Source: Gammaproteobacteria bacterium
GTDB taxonomy: Bacteria > Pseudomonadota > Gammaproteobacteria > SZUA-229
NCBI GenBank assembly: GCA_023136715.1
Contig: JAGLQT010000068.1
Coordinates: forward strand, 1 to 20,128
Reading direction: 5' to 3'
DNA length: 20,128 nucleotides
Shown one piece after another: positions 6,398 through 13,764 of the stretch. The translations under genes were made by a program, and so were the position numbers. The notes beneath the pieces are model-generated. The model was not told the DNA's origin. It saw only the letters and a list, made by a program, of their open reading frames with translations, and did no database searches. Position 1 is the first letter of the stretch. Each line of letters begins with the position of its first letter.

Positions 6398-7621
6398 TTA
6401 ATCCAGCACGTGAGATACCAGGCCATCGGCTAGCTTGGGTTCAAACCAGGTTGATTTGGGTGGCATCACTTCATCTGCATCGGCAACATCCATCAGTGCT
6501 TCCATACGTGTTGGGAACAATGAGAAGGCAATCGCCATCTCGCCACTGTCGACGCGTTTTTCCAGTTCGCCCAGACCACGAATGCCGCCAACAAAATCGA
6601 TGCGGTTATCGGTGCGTGGATCGGAAATGCCCAGTGCCGGTTCGATTAAGTTATCAGCCAGCAGGCTAACGTCCAGTGATTTAACGGGATCGTTAGGAAT
6701 TAAATCGGCGTTGATATTCAGGCGGTACCACTGACCATCGACGTACATGCCAAACTCGGTAGGTTTGCTCGGTGAAACCGCGGCATCTTCAGCACTGACT
6801 TCAAATTTGCCTTCGAGTTTTTGTAGTAGTTCGTCTTTGCTTAAACCGTTCAGGTCTTTGACCACACGGTTGTAGTCCAGAATTTTCATCTGGTTGTGCG
6901 GGTAGATCACTGACAGGAAGTAGTCGCTGTTCTGGTTGCCGTCGCCGCCCTTGGTTTTGGCTACGCGCGAGGCCGATGCAGAACGATGATGACCATCGGC
7001 AATATAAATCGCGTTCATGGCATCGAAACCCGCGCTGATTTTTGCGATGGTGTCGTCGTTGTTGATTACCCAGAAAGTGTGCTGCACGCCGTCGTCAGCG
7101 GTAACATCAACCAGTGGTTTGGTTTTGGCAACATCAGCCAGAATGTTGTCCATGTCACCCTGTGAACGGTAAGTCAGTAGCACCGGGCCGGTCTGCGCAT
7201 TTAAAGCTTCGATCTGGCGAACGCGATCGTCTTCTTTCGCCGGACGGGTGTACTCGTGTTTGCGCACGCGGTTGGTGTCGTAATCGGCGACTGAGGCTGC
7301 AGCGACCAGGCCGATCTGTGAGTGGCCATTCATGATCAGACGATAGGCGTAATAGCAGTCCTTGTCTTCGCGAATCAGAATGCCTTCGTCCAGCATTTTT
7401 TGCAGGTTCTCGGCTGATTTGGCGTAAACCGCAGGATCGTAGGGATCGGTGTCTTCGGGCAGATCGATCTCAGCTTTGGAAATATGCAGAAAACTCCATG
7501 GCTTGCCAGCAGCACGTTCGCGCGCTTCAGCGGAATTCAGTACATCATAAGGAGGCGCGACAACTTCTTCAGCGCGTTCTGGAACAGGGCGTAAACCGGC
7601 AAATGGACGAATTAATGGCAT
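6398..7621 (-). CDS. DUF1015 family protein
   Basis: The 407-residue product matches the DUF1015 (PF06245) family over its whole length. It starts MPLIRPFAGLRP with VAPPYDVLN (22-30), has KHEYTRPAKEDDR (121-133), the signature IADGHHR (207-213), and the late NRIDFVGG and MPPKSTWFEPK blocks. No signal peptide is present, so it is cytosolic. The biochemical role is not established to my knowledge. In other genomes such genes often neighbour serine-biosynthesis genes (serA, serC), which are not seen here. The DGHHR core resembles the short motif of ParB/sulfiredoxin-fold serine kinases, but that is inference only. The Shine-Dalgarno AGAAG 8 nt before the ATG supports the start. It is divergent from trhP across about 115 bp and is followed by a strong terminator, so it is probably monocistronic. 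Confidence 0.9.
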   Translation of the reverse strand: MPLIRPFAGLRPVPERAEEVVAPPYDVLNSAEARERAAGKPWSFLHISKAEIDLPEDTDPYDPAVYAKSAENLQKMLDEGILIREDKDCYYAYRLIMNGHSQIGLVAAASVADYDTNRVRKHEYTRPAKEDDRVRQIEALNAQTGPVLLTYRSQGDMDNILADVAKTKPLVDVTADDGVQHTFWVINNDDTIAKISAGFDAMNAIYIADGHHRSASASRVAKTKGGDGNQNSDYFLSVIYPHNQMKILDYNRVVKDLNGLSKDELLQKLEGKFEVSAEDAAVSPSKPTEFGMYVDGQWYRLNINADLIPNDPVKSLDVSLLADNLIEPALGISDPRTDNRIDFVGGIRGLGELEKRVDSGEMAIAFSLFPTRMEALMDVADADEVMPPKSTWFEPKLADGLVSHVLD

Positions 7622-7721
7622 GATTCTATCTTCTTAAATTTTTGGGAAGGCGAATTATACAGTGAAGCGGCCAAGGATGGCATATCCACATGGCCTACGC
7701 GCGCTTTTGGCTGGCCACAAA

Positions 7722-7730
7722 TGATAGAAT
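7722..7730 (+). promoter_or_regulatory. Candidate extended -10 promoter of trhP, predicting a near-leaderless mRNA
   Basis: TG-A-TAGAAT (7722-7730) fits an extended -10 element (TGnTATAAT) with one mismatch; no good -35 lies at the normal distance, as is usual for extended -10 promoters. Transcription would begin about 6-8 nt downstream, at 7736-7738, which is at or next to the trhP ATG (7738). No Shine-Dalgarno is visible before that ATG. Confidence 0.4.
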
Positions 7731-7737
7731 GCGCGCC

Positions 7738-9078
7738 ATGAACACAGCTAAGAAAAAAACTGAACTACTCAGCCCGGCGGGCACCATCAGAAACATGCGT
7801 TATGCCTTCGCCTACGGCGCGGATGCGGTCTACGCTGGCCAGCCTCGCTACAGCCTGCGTGTACGCAATAACGACTTTAAAGACGAAAATCTCGCCATCG
7901 GCATCAAGGAAGCGCACGATCTGGGCAAGAAATTTTTCCTGACCTCGAACCTGATGCCGCACAACAGCAAGGTGAAAACCTATCTGGATGATCTGGCACC
8001 GGTGATCGAAATGGGCCCGGACGCGCTGATCATGGCCGACCCGGGCCTGATTATGATGGTGCGCGAGAAATGGCCGGAGATGCCGGTGCATCTTTCGGTG
8101 CAGGCCAATACGGTCAATTATGCCGCGGTGAAATTCTGGCAGCGTGAAGGTATCGAGCGCGTGATTCTATCGCGTGAATTATCGCTGGATGAGGTCGCTG
8201 AGATTCGTCAGGAATGCCCGGATGTTGAGCTTGAAGTCTTCGTCCACGGTGCTTTGTGTATCGCTTATTCCGGTCGCTGTCTGCTGTCGGGGTATTTCAA
8301 TCACCGTGATCCGAATCAGGGTACCTGCACTAACTCCTGCCGCTGGGATTACAAAACCACGCCCGCCGCAGAAAATGCCGAAGGTGTCTACAAGCCCGCG
8401 CAGGAAATCGCGGTCAGCACCTCTGAAATTGGTAACGGCATTCGCAGCGCCAAAGCTGATGATGTTTATTTGCTCGAAGAAAAAGGCCGCCCCGGTGAGC
8501 AGATGCCGATCATGGAAGACGAGCACGGCACCTACATTATGAACTCCAAAGATCTGCGTGCGATTGAGCACGTCAAGAAGCTGGTGGATATCGGTGTCGA
8601 TTGTCTGAAAATTGAAGGCCGCACCAAATCACACTATTATGTGGCGCGCACCACGCAGGCTTATCGTTTAGCTATCGATGCGGCTGAGCGCGGCGAAGAA
8701 TTTAACCCGGCACTGTTGGGTGATCTGGAAAATCTGGCTAACCGTGGTTACACTGACGGCTTCTTCGAGCGCCACCATACTCACGATTACCAGAATTACA
8801 TGGACAGCCATTCCAAGAGTCGTCAGCAGAATTTTGTCGGTGAGGTTTTGTCTTACGATGCCGCATCCGGTATCGCTGAAATCGACGTGAAAAATAAATT
8901 CAGCGTTGGCGATAAACTGGAGCTGGTGACGCCGCAAGGTAATCGCGACATCGTCGTCGAAAATATGGAAGATCAGTACGGTAAGCAAATGGAAGTGGCG
9001 CTGGGGAGTGGTTATTTTGTCAAAATGAAATTGCCCGAAGGCACCACCGAAAAAAGTTTGCTGGCCAGATACCTTTAA
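7738..9078 (+). CDS. trhP: TrhP (YegQ), prephenate-dependent tRNA uridine-34 hydroxylase, peptidase U32 family
   Basis: TrhP acts with prephenate to hydroxylate the wobble uridine (U34) of certain tRNAs to ho5U, the precursor of cmo5U. From ATG 7738 the product is 446 residues, close to E. coli YegQ, and aligns from TELLSPAG onward: YAFAYGADAVYAGQPRYSLR, GPDALIMADPGLI, HLSVQAN, VILSRELSL. The four cysteines expected to hold the Fe-S cluster are all present (Cys174, 181, 197 and 201, in ALCIAYSGRC and GTCTNSC). The C-terminal DEHGTYIMNSKDLRAI and KIEGRTKS blocks are intact, followed by the beta domain with KNKFSVGD. The frame extends upstream to ATG 7690, but YegQ-family proteins begin shortly before ELLSPAG, and the putative promoter overlaps the longer version. 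It is the first gene of an operon; the next start is 12 nt after its stop. Confidence 0.96.
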   Translation: MNTAKKKTELLSPAGTIRNMRYAFAYGADAVYAGQPRYSLRVRNNDFKDENLAIGIKEAHDLGKKFFLTSNLMPHNSKVKTYLDDLAPVIEMGPDALIMADPGLIMMVREKWPEMPVHLSVQANTVNYAAVKFWQREGIERVILSRELSLDEVAEIRQECPDVELEVFVHGALCIAYSGRCLLSGYFNHRDPNQGTCTNSCRWDYKTTPAAENAEGVYKPAQEIAVSTSEIGNGIRSAKADDVYLLEEKGRPGEQMPIMEDEHGTYIMNSKDLRAIEHVKKLVDIGVDCLKIEGRTKSHYYVARTTQAYRLAIDAAERGEEFNPALLGDLENLANRGYTDGFFERHHTHDYQNYMDSHSKSRQQNFVGEVLSYDAASGIAEIDVKNKFSVGDKLELVTPQGNRDIVVENMEDQYGKQMEVALGSGYFVKMKLPEGTTEKSLLARYL

Positions 9079-9090
9079 TCCGGCATCCTT

Positions 9091-9624
9091 ATGTTTTTAA
9101 ATGCACTCCTGTTTTCAGCCGCCACGGTCGCAGCATCACCAAAATTCCCACTGGTGGTGAATCATGAACTCATGAGTATCGAGTTTGCGCCGCGCAAGCC
9201 GGAACAGATGGGCTCTTTTTATGAAGCGCGTGGTTTTCCTCGTGAAATGCGTGAAGTTCTAAAGCAGCAATGCTTTATCACCGTGAAAATTCACAACAAC
9301 AGCCAGAAAAAAATCTGGCTGGATTTGGCCAACTGGCAGTTCAGTGTTAATGGCAAACCACTAAAGCGAGAGCATCGTGATGTCTGGAAACAGCACTGGC
9401 AGGCGATGAATGTGCCGCTACGCTTTCAGTCGACTTTTCGCTGGACGCTGATTCCAGAAACCCTGGACTATCTACCCGGTGAGGAAGAGGGCGGCAATCT
9501 GGTGTTGCCTTTTACTAAAGAAAAAATAACGCTGGATGCCAAATTTGCTACTGGCGAAAACAGGGATGGTAAGCCGATTCATATTCACTTTGAGCAGCTT
9601 TATTGCGCCGAGGATGCATTGTGA
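9091..9624 (+). CDS. Predicted exported protein of unknown function, coupled to a thioredoxin-like gene
   Basis: A 177-residue product starting with a short hydrophobic segment (MFLNALLFSAATVAA) likely to be a signal peptide cleaved near residue 15. The mature part alternates strands: MSIEFAPRKPEQMGSFYEAR, then CFITVKIHNNSQKKIWLDLA with NWQFSVNG, and later LVLPFTKEKITLDA. This resembles an immunoglobulin-like beta sandwich that sets conserved Trp and Asn residues on strands; I do not recognise a named family. The mature protein contains only two Cys (61 and 172), one in the core and one near the C-terminus, so it might form a single disulfide. It lies 12 nt after trhP and its TGA overlaps the GTG start of the thioredoxin-like gene by 4 nt, so the two are translationally coupled. 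A thiol-redox partnership is plausible but inferred. The Shine-Dalgarno is weak, which suits reinitiation within an operon. Confidence 0.72.
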   Translation: MFLNALLFSAATVAASPKFPLVVNHELMSIEFAPRKPEQMGSFYEARGFPREMREVLKQQCFITVKIHNNSQKKIWLDLANWQFSVNGKPLKREHRDVWKQHWQAMNVPLRFQSTFRWTLIPETLDYLPGEEEGGNLVLPFTKEKITLDAKFATGENRDGKPIHIHFEQLYCAEDAL

Positions 9625-10157
9625 AACTGCGTTCATTATTGATAGCTGTGCAGGTTTTGTTTGTGTTGTTGGCCTCCTTATCGGCACCTGTTGCCGCGGC
9701 GGAAGAGAAACTGCCCTTTGGTATTCGCAATTATGATATTGGCCTGGCACCTAACTTTGAGCTGGAAGATATTGATGGTGAATTATTTGATCTAAAAAGT
9801 ACGCGTGGTCAGTGGGTGTTCCTGCATTTTTGGGCAAGCTGGTGTGGGCCATGCCGGGAAGAAATGCCGACGATTCAGGCCTTGTCTGAAAGCATTGATG
9901 AGGATAAATTACATTTCGTTCTGGTGAATACGGCAGAAGACGAAGATACTATTTTTATGTTTCTTGGATCTGTGGCAGCTAATTTAACCAGTATGATGGA
10001 TCAGGACGGGCTGGTGACAGAGATATGGAAACCTCGCGGTTTGCCAACGACTTTCCTTATTGATCCTGATGGCAGGGTTCGTTATCAGGCGATTGGTGGT
10101 CGGGAATGGAATCATGAGACTTATATTCAGTTTATAAGCTCATTGATAAGTAATTGA
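9621..10157 (+). CDS. Periplasmic TlpA/ResA-like thioredoxin-fold protein
   Basis: The product is 178 residues from the GTG at 9621; the frame is open to a TTG at 9603, but the GTG overlaps the upstream stop (GTGA) and has GAGG 7 nt before it. A signal peptide (residues 1-27, ending VAAAEE) sends it to the periplasm. The thioredoxin fold is clear: LAPNFELEDIDGE, then WVFLHFWASWCGPCREE with the redox-active Cys75 and Cys78, HFVLVN, the likely cis-Pro loop in RGLPTTFLIDPDGRV, and GGREWNHE. TlpA/ResA-type proteins are usually reductants for extracytoplasmic cysteines (for example in cytochrome c maturation) rather than oxidases. The actual substrate is unknown. The coupled upstream gene, with two Cys, is the natural first candidate. 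It ends the trhP operon; a separate promoter serves the next gene. Confidence 0.87.
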   Translation: MKLRSLLIAVQVLFVLLASLSAPVAAAEEKLPFGIRNYDIGLAPNFELEDIDGELFDLKSTRGQWVFLHFWASWCGPCREEMPTIQALSESIDEDKLHFVLVNTAEDEDTIFMFLGSVAANLTSMMDQDGLVTEIWKPRGLPTTFLIDPDGRVRYQAIGGREWNHETYIQFISSLISN

Positions 10158-10181
10158 TTTGACCGGTTAATTTAAACTGTT

Positions 10182-10210
10182 TAGACAGGATCTAAATTCT
10201 GATATATAAT
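10182..10210 (+). promoter_or_regulatory. Sigma-70-type promoter of the peroxiredoxin gene
   Basis: TAGACA (10182-10187, 5 of 6 to consensus) and a perfect TATAAT (10205-10210) are 17 nt apart. Predicted start is near 10217, leaving a leader of about 40 nt with the Shine-Dalgarno TAGGGGA (10245-10251) 5 nt before the ATG. The strength of the elements suggests high basal expression; no clear OxyR-like operator was seen. Confidence 0.7.
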
Positions 10211-10256
10211 TACCCGCTAATTTAACATTCAATATAATTAAAGATAGGGGAACAAC

Positions 10257-10862
10257 ATGGCAGTATTAGTAGGACGTGAAGCACCAGATTTTACCGCAGC
10301 AGCAGTTTTAGGTAGCGGTGAAATCGTTGAAGATTTCAATTTCAAAAAAACTACTAACGGCAAATACGCTGTTATTTTCTTCTATCCACTGGATTTCACT
10401 TTTGTGTGTCCTTCAGAATTGATCGCCTTTGATCACCGTCTGGAAGAATTCACCAAGCGCGGTGTAGAAGTAATCGGTATATCTATCGATTCACATTTTG
10501 CCCACAACGCATGGCGTAACACCGCTATCAATGATGGCGGTATTGGCCCAGTTAAATACTCACTGGTTGCTGATATGACCCACGAAATTTGTAAGGCTTA
10601 CGATGTTGAAACACCTGATGGTGCTGTAGCATTCCGTGGTTCATTCCTTATCGATAAAGAAGGCATGGTTCGTCACCAGGTAGTGAATGATCTACCTCTA
10701 GGTCGTAATGTTGATGAGATGTTGCGCATGATTGACGCACTGCAATTCCACGAAGAGCACGGTGAAGTTTGCCCAGCAGGCTGGACTCAAGGTGATAAAG
10801 GCATGAATGCAACTCCAGACGGCGTTGCTGAGTACCTGTCATCAGAAGCTGATAAATTGTAA
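10257..10862 (+). CDS. Typical 2-Cys peroxiredoxin (AhpC/TSA family)
   Basis: This cytosolic thiol peroxidase reduces hydrogen and organic peroxides. The 201-residue product has the active-site signature YPLDFTFVCPSE, with Pro44, Thr48 and peroxidatic Cys51, the partner Arg127 (FRGSF) and the resolving Cys172 in EVCPAGW, so the typical disulfide between subunits is possible. A third Cys (112) follows ADMTHE. The GGIG at 94-97 resembles the GGLG of overoxidation-sensitive enzymes. The C-terminus has AEYLSS where sensitive enzymes have a YF motif, so sensitivity is uncertain. It has its own strong promoter and an intrinsic terminator just downstream, so it is monocistronic. The electron donor (AhpF or thioredoxin) is not encoded nearby; the periplasmic TlpA-like neighbour is in another compartment. 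Confidence 0.96.
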   Translation: MAVLVGREAPDFTAAAVLGSGEIVEDFNFKKTTNGKYAVIFFYPLDFTFVCPSELIAFDHRLEEFTKRGVEVIGISIDSHFAHNAWRNTAINDGGIGPVKYSLVADMTHEICKAYDVETPDGAVAFRGSFLIDKEGMVRHQVVNDLPLGRNVDEMLRMIDALQFHEEHGEVCPAGWTQGDKGMNATPDGVAEYLSSEADKL

Positions 10863-10884
10863 TTTTTAGCTTTCTCTGGTTATT

Positions 10885-10916
10885 AAAAAAGCCCGTGATT
10901 TCACGGGCTTTTTTTT
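10885..10916 (+). terminator. Intrinsic terminator of the peroxiredoxin gene
   Basis: GCCCGTG (10891-10897) pairs with CACGGGC (10902-10908) around a 4-nt loop, extended by AAAAAA on the left and an eight-T tract (10909-10916) on the right. It starts 22 nt after the stop codon. The A-run would let it work on the minus strand too, though no gene there needs it. Confidence 0.92.
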
Positions 10917-11023
10917 GCCCTGTGATCATTGGGATGCGGCTTTTTGATATAGATGATTTTTTTATGTACTGATTAAGGTACACTCAGGAAAACACACTGA
11001 TCTTATTGGAAAAAGGAGTGCTT

Positions 11024-13462
11024 ATGCCTTTATCAGAAACTGTTCTCGTCATCATGGCTTTGTTGGCGACAGGTATTGTTGCTTCGGGTGTGTTTCGTAA
11101 ACTGCCCATTCCCTACACCGTTATTCTCATCATCATTGGTATTGCATTGGCGCGTGCAGCTGAGCTTTGGTCACCGCTGGAACCATTACAGCATTTTCAT
11201 TTAACGCCGGATCTGGTGTTGTTTATTTTTCTACCGGCTTTGATCTTTGAGTCAGGCCTGAATTTGAATGCACGACAATTAGTCAAAGATATTGCGCCAG
11301 TGTTAACGCTGGCGGTACCTGCCTTGTTGATTTCCACTGGACTGGTCGGTGTTGGTTTATGGTTAGTCTTGCCGATTGATTTGATGGTGGCTTTATTATT
11401 TGGTGCGCTGATTTCTGCCACCGATCCGGTGGCGGTGATTTCCCTGTTCAAGGAATTAGGTACACCCGAACGTTTGACGGTGATGGTTGAAGGTGAGTCT
11501 TTGCTCAATGATGCCACTGCGATTGTGGTGGTGAGTATTTTATTAGGACTGTATGCAGCTACGCCCGAGAGTGGCCTGGATGTAGCGACCACGGCGGTTG
11601 GGCAGTTCCTGGTGGTATTTTTTGGCGGTGTGCTGGTGGGGGCTGTGTTTGGTTTTATTATTAGCTGGATGATGACGCGTTTTGCACAGGAGTCCAGTGC
11701 CGTGCTTATTCTGTCGCTGGTGCTGGCTTATGTTTCCTTCGTTATTGCTGAACATGATTTACATGTATCCGGTGTCATGGCGGTGGTCGCCTGTGCGATT
11801 GTCTTTGGTATTTTTGGTATGCCGAGGTTGCCTCGAGAATCAGTCGAGCTGATGCACGAAACCTGGGAATTTATTGCACACATCTGTAATACCCTGCTGT
11901 TTATCTTCGTTGGTATGCTGGTAGATTTAGGCAGTTTGGTAGGTGATATCTGGTACATCCTGTTTGCGGTTTTGCTGGTGCAAGCCAGTCGCGCAACACT
12001 GGTTTACAGCTCCGTGCCATTGATACAAAAATTATTCAAACTACCGCATGTCACCCTGGGTGAACGCCATATTATGTTCTGGGGTGGTCTTAAAGGTGGA
12101 TTGGCGATTGCGATTGTATTATCACTGCCGGTGGATTTGCCTGGGCGTGAATTATTGATTCATTTAACACTGGGCGTTGTGCTCTTTACCATGCTGGTGA
12201 ATGCGCCCACCATTCGACCATTAATTCGTTCACTGGGTATCGACAAGTTGAGTTCAGATGAAAATGCTGAGCTTAAACGCGGCATTATAGGGGCGAGAAA
12301 TGAGGTTGATGGTCTGCTGGATCGTTTCAGTGATTCCGGTCTGTTGAGTAAAGCAGGGCATCATACGGTGAAGGATGAAACCAACGGTATATTGAGCGAG
12401 TGGATGCCCGAGGTGATTGGAGATGATGAGTTTCGGCATCAGCGTTTGAATACGCTTAATGTGGAATTGCAGGAGATGGATAATCTGTTCAAAGCGGGTG
12501 TATTAAATCAGTTGTCCTATCTGGATTTGCGTGGCGAGATTATGCGTAAGCGTGACCATATAGTGACCGAACACCGTGTCGGTAAAATAAAAAAATCGGT
12601 ACGTAAGGATAATTTATTTCTTCGTTTTGAAGATGGTATGGTGAAGCGTCTGCGTGAAAAAGACTGGGCGGCGGGATTTCTATCTTATTACCAGAACCGA
12701 CGCCTGTCTAACCACCTGATGCGTGATATTGCGCGTATTCTGATGGCTGAAGCAGCATTAAAAAGTCTGCGAGATGATGAGAGTATCAGTGCTGAGCATC
12801 GAGAAAAAATAGAATCGACTTATGTCGGGCAGCTTGAATTCTTTCGCGAACATATTTCAGATACACGTAATTCCTTCCCCGAGTTTTTTGAGCGTTTTGA
12901 ATCCAGTCTGTGTGCCAGATCGGCCCTGGCTGCGGCTTTACATAATGTAGAAGAGGCGTATCACAGTGGAAGTATTACCGCCAAAGTTTACATCTATTTG
13001 GAAGAACGTATTCATCATGCTATTGATGCTGTCAGGCCTATTAGTGAGTCATTACAGAGTTTGCAACCGAGGGATTTAATCGGGATGGTACCTTTGTTTG
13101 CTGATTTGTCAGATGTCGCGCTGGATGAAATTGCGCAGCATGCAAGACCGGTGAATTACCTTGAAGGTGACACTATTATTGGTACCGGTGAACAGGGTGA
13201 TGCCCTGTACGTGATCGCGCGTGGCAGGCTTGAGGCTTTATTGAAACACGATGGCCAGGAGACGAAATTGGGTGAACTGGGAGCCGGTGAGTTTTTTGGT
13301 GAGATGGCGTTATTGGGTGATAGTGTCCGTAAAGCAGATGTTAGAGCTATCAGTTCCTGTTCGTTATTGCGAATTAACAGTAAAGATGTGATGACGGTAG
13401 CACGTGAACATCCGGAGATTTCTGAGAGATTGGAGCAGGTTAGGATGGAGCGGTCTGTTTAA
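11024..13462 (+). CDS. CPA1-family Na+/H+ antiporter with C-terminal cyclic-nucleotide-binding domain
   Basis: An inner-membrane cation/proton exchanger of 812 residues. The Shine-Dalgarno AAGGAG (11013-11018) 5 nt before ATG 11024 fixes the start, although the frame opens at a TTG 18 nt earlier. Residues about 5-400 hold the exchanger domain with some twelve hydrophobic helices. Family motifs include LFIFLPALIFESGL, SATDPVAVISLFKELG (Asp134) and EGESLLNDATAIV (Glu156, Asn162, Asp163, the expected ion-binding region). Then comes a helical cytosolic stretch of about 280 residues. The C-terminal 120 residues form a cNMP-binding/Crp-like domain: MVPLFADLSDVALDEIAQHA, a GEQGDALYVIARGRLEA strand, LGAGEFFGEMALLGD (the phosphate-binding cassette), then RADVRA-like KADVRAIS. 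The same layout occurs in plant SOS1-type exchangers. This suggests ligand gating, but the ligand is unknown. It stands alone, flanked by a terminator upstream and a repeat-rich spacer downstream. Confidence 0.92.
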   Translation: MPLSETVLVIMALLATGIVASGVFRKLPIPYTVILIIIGIALARAAELWSPLEPLQHFHLTPDLVLFIFLPALIFESGLNLNARQLVKDIAPVLTLAVPALLISTGLVGVGLWLVLPIDLMVALLFGALISATDPVAVISLFKELGTPERLTVMVEGESLLNDATAIVVVSILLGLYAATPESGLDVATTAVGQFLVVFFGGVLVGAVFGFIISWMMTRFAQESSAVLILSLVLAYVSFVIAEHDLHVSGVMAVVACAIVFGIFGMPRLPRESVELMHETWEFIAHICNTLLFIFVGMLVDLGSLVGDIWYILFAVLLVQASRATLVYSSVPLIQKLFKLPHVTLGERHIMFWGGLKGGLAIAIVLSLPVDLPGRELLIHLTLGVVLFTMLVNAPTIRPLIRSLGIDKLSSDENAELKRGIIGARNEVDGLLDRFSDSGLLSKAGHHTVKDETNGILSEWMPEVIGDDEFRHQRLNTLNVELQEMDNLFKAGVLNQLSYLDLRGEIMRKRDHIVTEHRVGKIKKSVRKDNLFLRFEDGMVKRLREKDWAAGFLSYYQNRRLSNHLMRDIARILMAEAALKSLRDDESISAEHREKIESTYVGQLEFFREHISDTRNSFPEFFERFESSLCARSALAAALHNVEEAYHSGSITAKVYIYLEERIHHAIDAVRPISESLQSLQPRDLIGMVPLFADLSDVALDEIAQHARPVNYLEGDTIIGTGEQGDALYVIARGRLEALLKHDGQETKLGELGAGEFFGEMALLGDSVRKADVRAISSCSLLRINSKDVMTVAREHPEISERLEQVRMERSV

Positions 13463-13480
13463 TTAAAATTTACTTTTATC

Positions 13481-13557
13481 TGTCATGCCCGCGCAGGCGG
13501 GAGTAGTGGTGCATGGATGCACCGTTAACGAACCTAAGGATGAAATCCACGTTTAGG
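13481..13557. repeat. Cluster of three hairpins, REP-like
   Basis: Three inverted repeats follow one another: CCCGC-GCAG-GCGGG (13488-13501), GGTGCA-TGGA-TGCACC (13508-13523), and CCTAA GGAT-GAA-ATCC ... TTAGG (13533-13557, with an internal bulge). The first is preceded by TGTCATG; a 'GTCAT(G/T)CCCGCG.AGGCGGG' sequence is a common dispersed repeat in proteobacterial genomes (recalled, not searched). The cluster begins about 20 nt after the antiporter stop and may help terminate that transcript, but no proper U-tract follows any stem except CTTTTGT after the third. Confidence 0.55.
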
Positions 13558-13587
13558 CTTTTGTGGTATCTGTAAGTTAGAGTTCCT

Positions 13588-13679
13588 GTTTACTGATTTG
13601 CCGTGCCAATCATAGTTTTTGGTTGCGCGCCAGCAAGCGCGGAAAAATCAGTTATGGATGGTTCGACAAGCCAGTAAAC
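13588..13679. repeat. Nested inverted repeat with two mutually exclusive pairings
   Basis: The left arm GTTTACTGATTT (13588-13599) has two partial complements: AAATCAGT (13645-13652) pairs with ACTGATTT, and CAGTAAAC (13672-13679) pairs with GTTTACTG. Both pairings use the shared ACTG, so only one can form fully. A GC-rich hairpin (GCGC...GCGC, around 13625-13640) sits inside. Terminal inverted repeats about 92 bp apart would also fit a tiny non-autonomous mobile element, though no target duplication was identified. Confidence 0.5.
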
Positions 13680-13714
13680 ACTAAAAAATATCAATATGTT
13701 GCTTTGTTATAAAT

Positions 13715-13763
13715 ATTAATGTATATATTAATTATTAATAAATAGATTAACTTATAGGTTAAT
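13715..13763 (+). promoter_or_regulatory. Array of ATTAAY half-sites, candidate operator of the XRE regulator
   Basis: Five hexamers are seen: ATTAAT at 13715, 13727 and 13734, ATTAAC at 13746, and the inverted form GTTAAT at 13758. Starts are 12, 7, 12 and 12 nt apart, so the six-base spacing between hexamers repeats three times, roughly one helical turn. The last pair forms ATTAAC-N6-GTTAAT, a perfect inverted repeat ending one base before the ATG at 13765, where bound protein would block translation start or RNA polymerase. Autoregulation is inferred; the DNA is AT-rich, so some matches may be chance. Confidence 0.5.
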
Positions 13764-13764
13764 T

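Larger units (their letters stand above)
13463..13764. other. Repeat-rich intergenic region before the XRE-type regulator
   Basis: About 300 bp without a gene. The left part (13481-13557) holds three consecutive hairpins, the middle (13588-13679) a nested inverted repeat with competing partners, and the AT-rich right part an array of ATTAAY half-sites abutting the regulator's start codon. No open frame with a Shine-Dalgarno was found. Base composition changes sharply at about 13680, from mixed to nearly pure A/T. Confidence 0.55.

Noticed and set aside
7765..8091. 108-codon minus-strand frame rich in His and Arg
   Set aside because: It lies wholly inside trhP, antisense to well-conserved codons; a shadow frame. 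The same holds for the antisense frames at 8179-8571 and 8668-8988.
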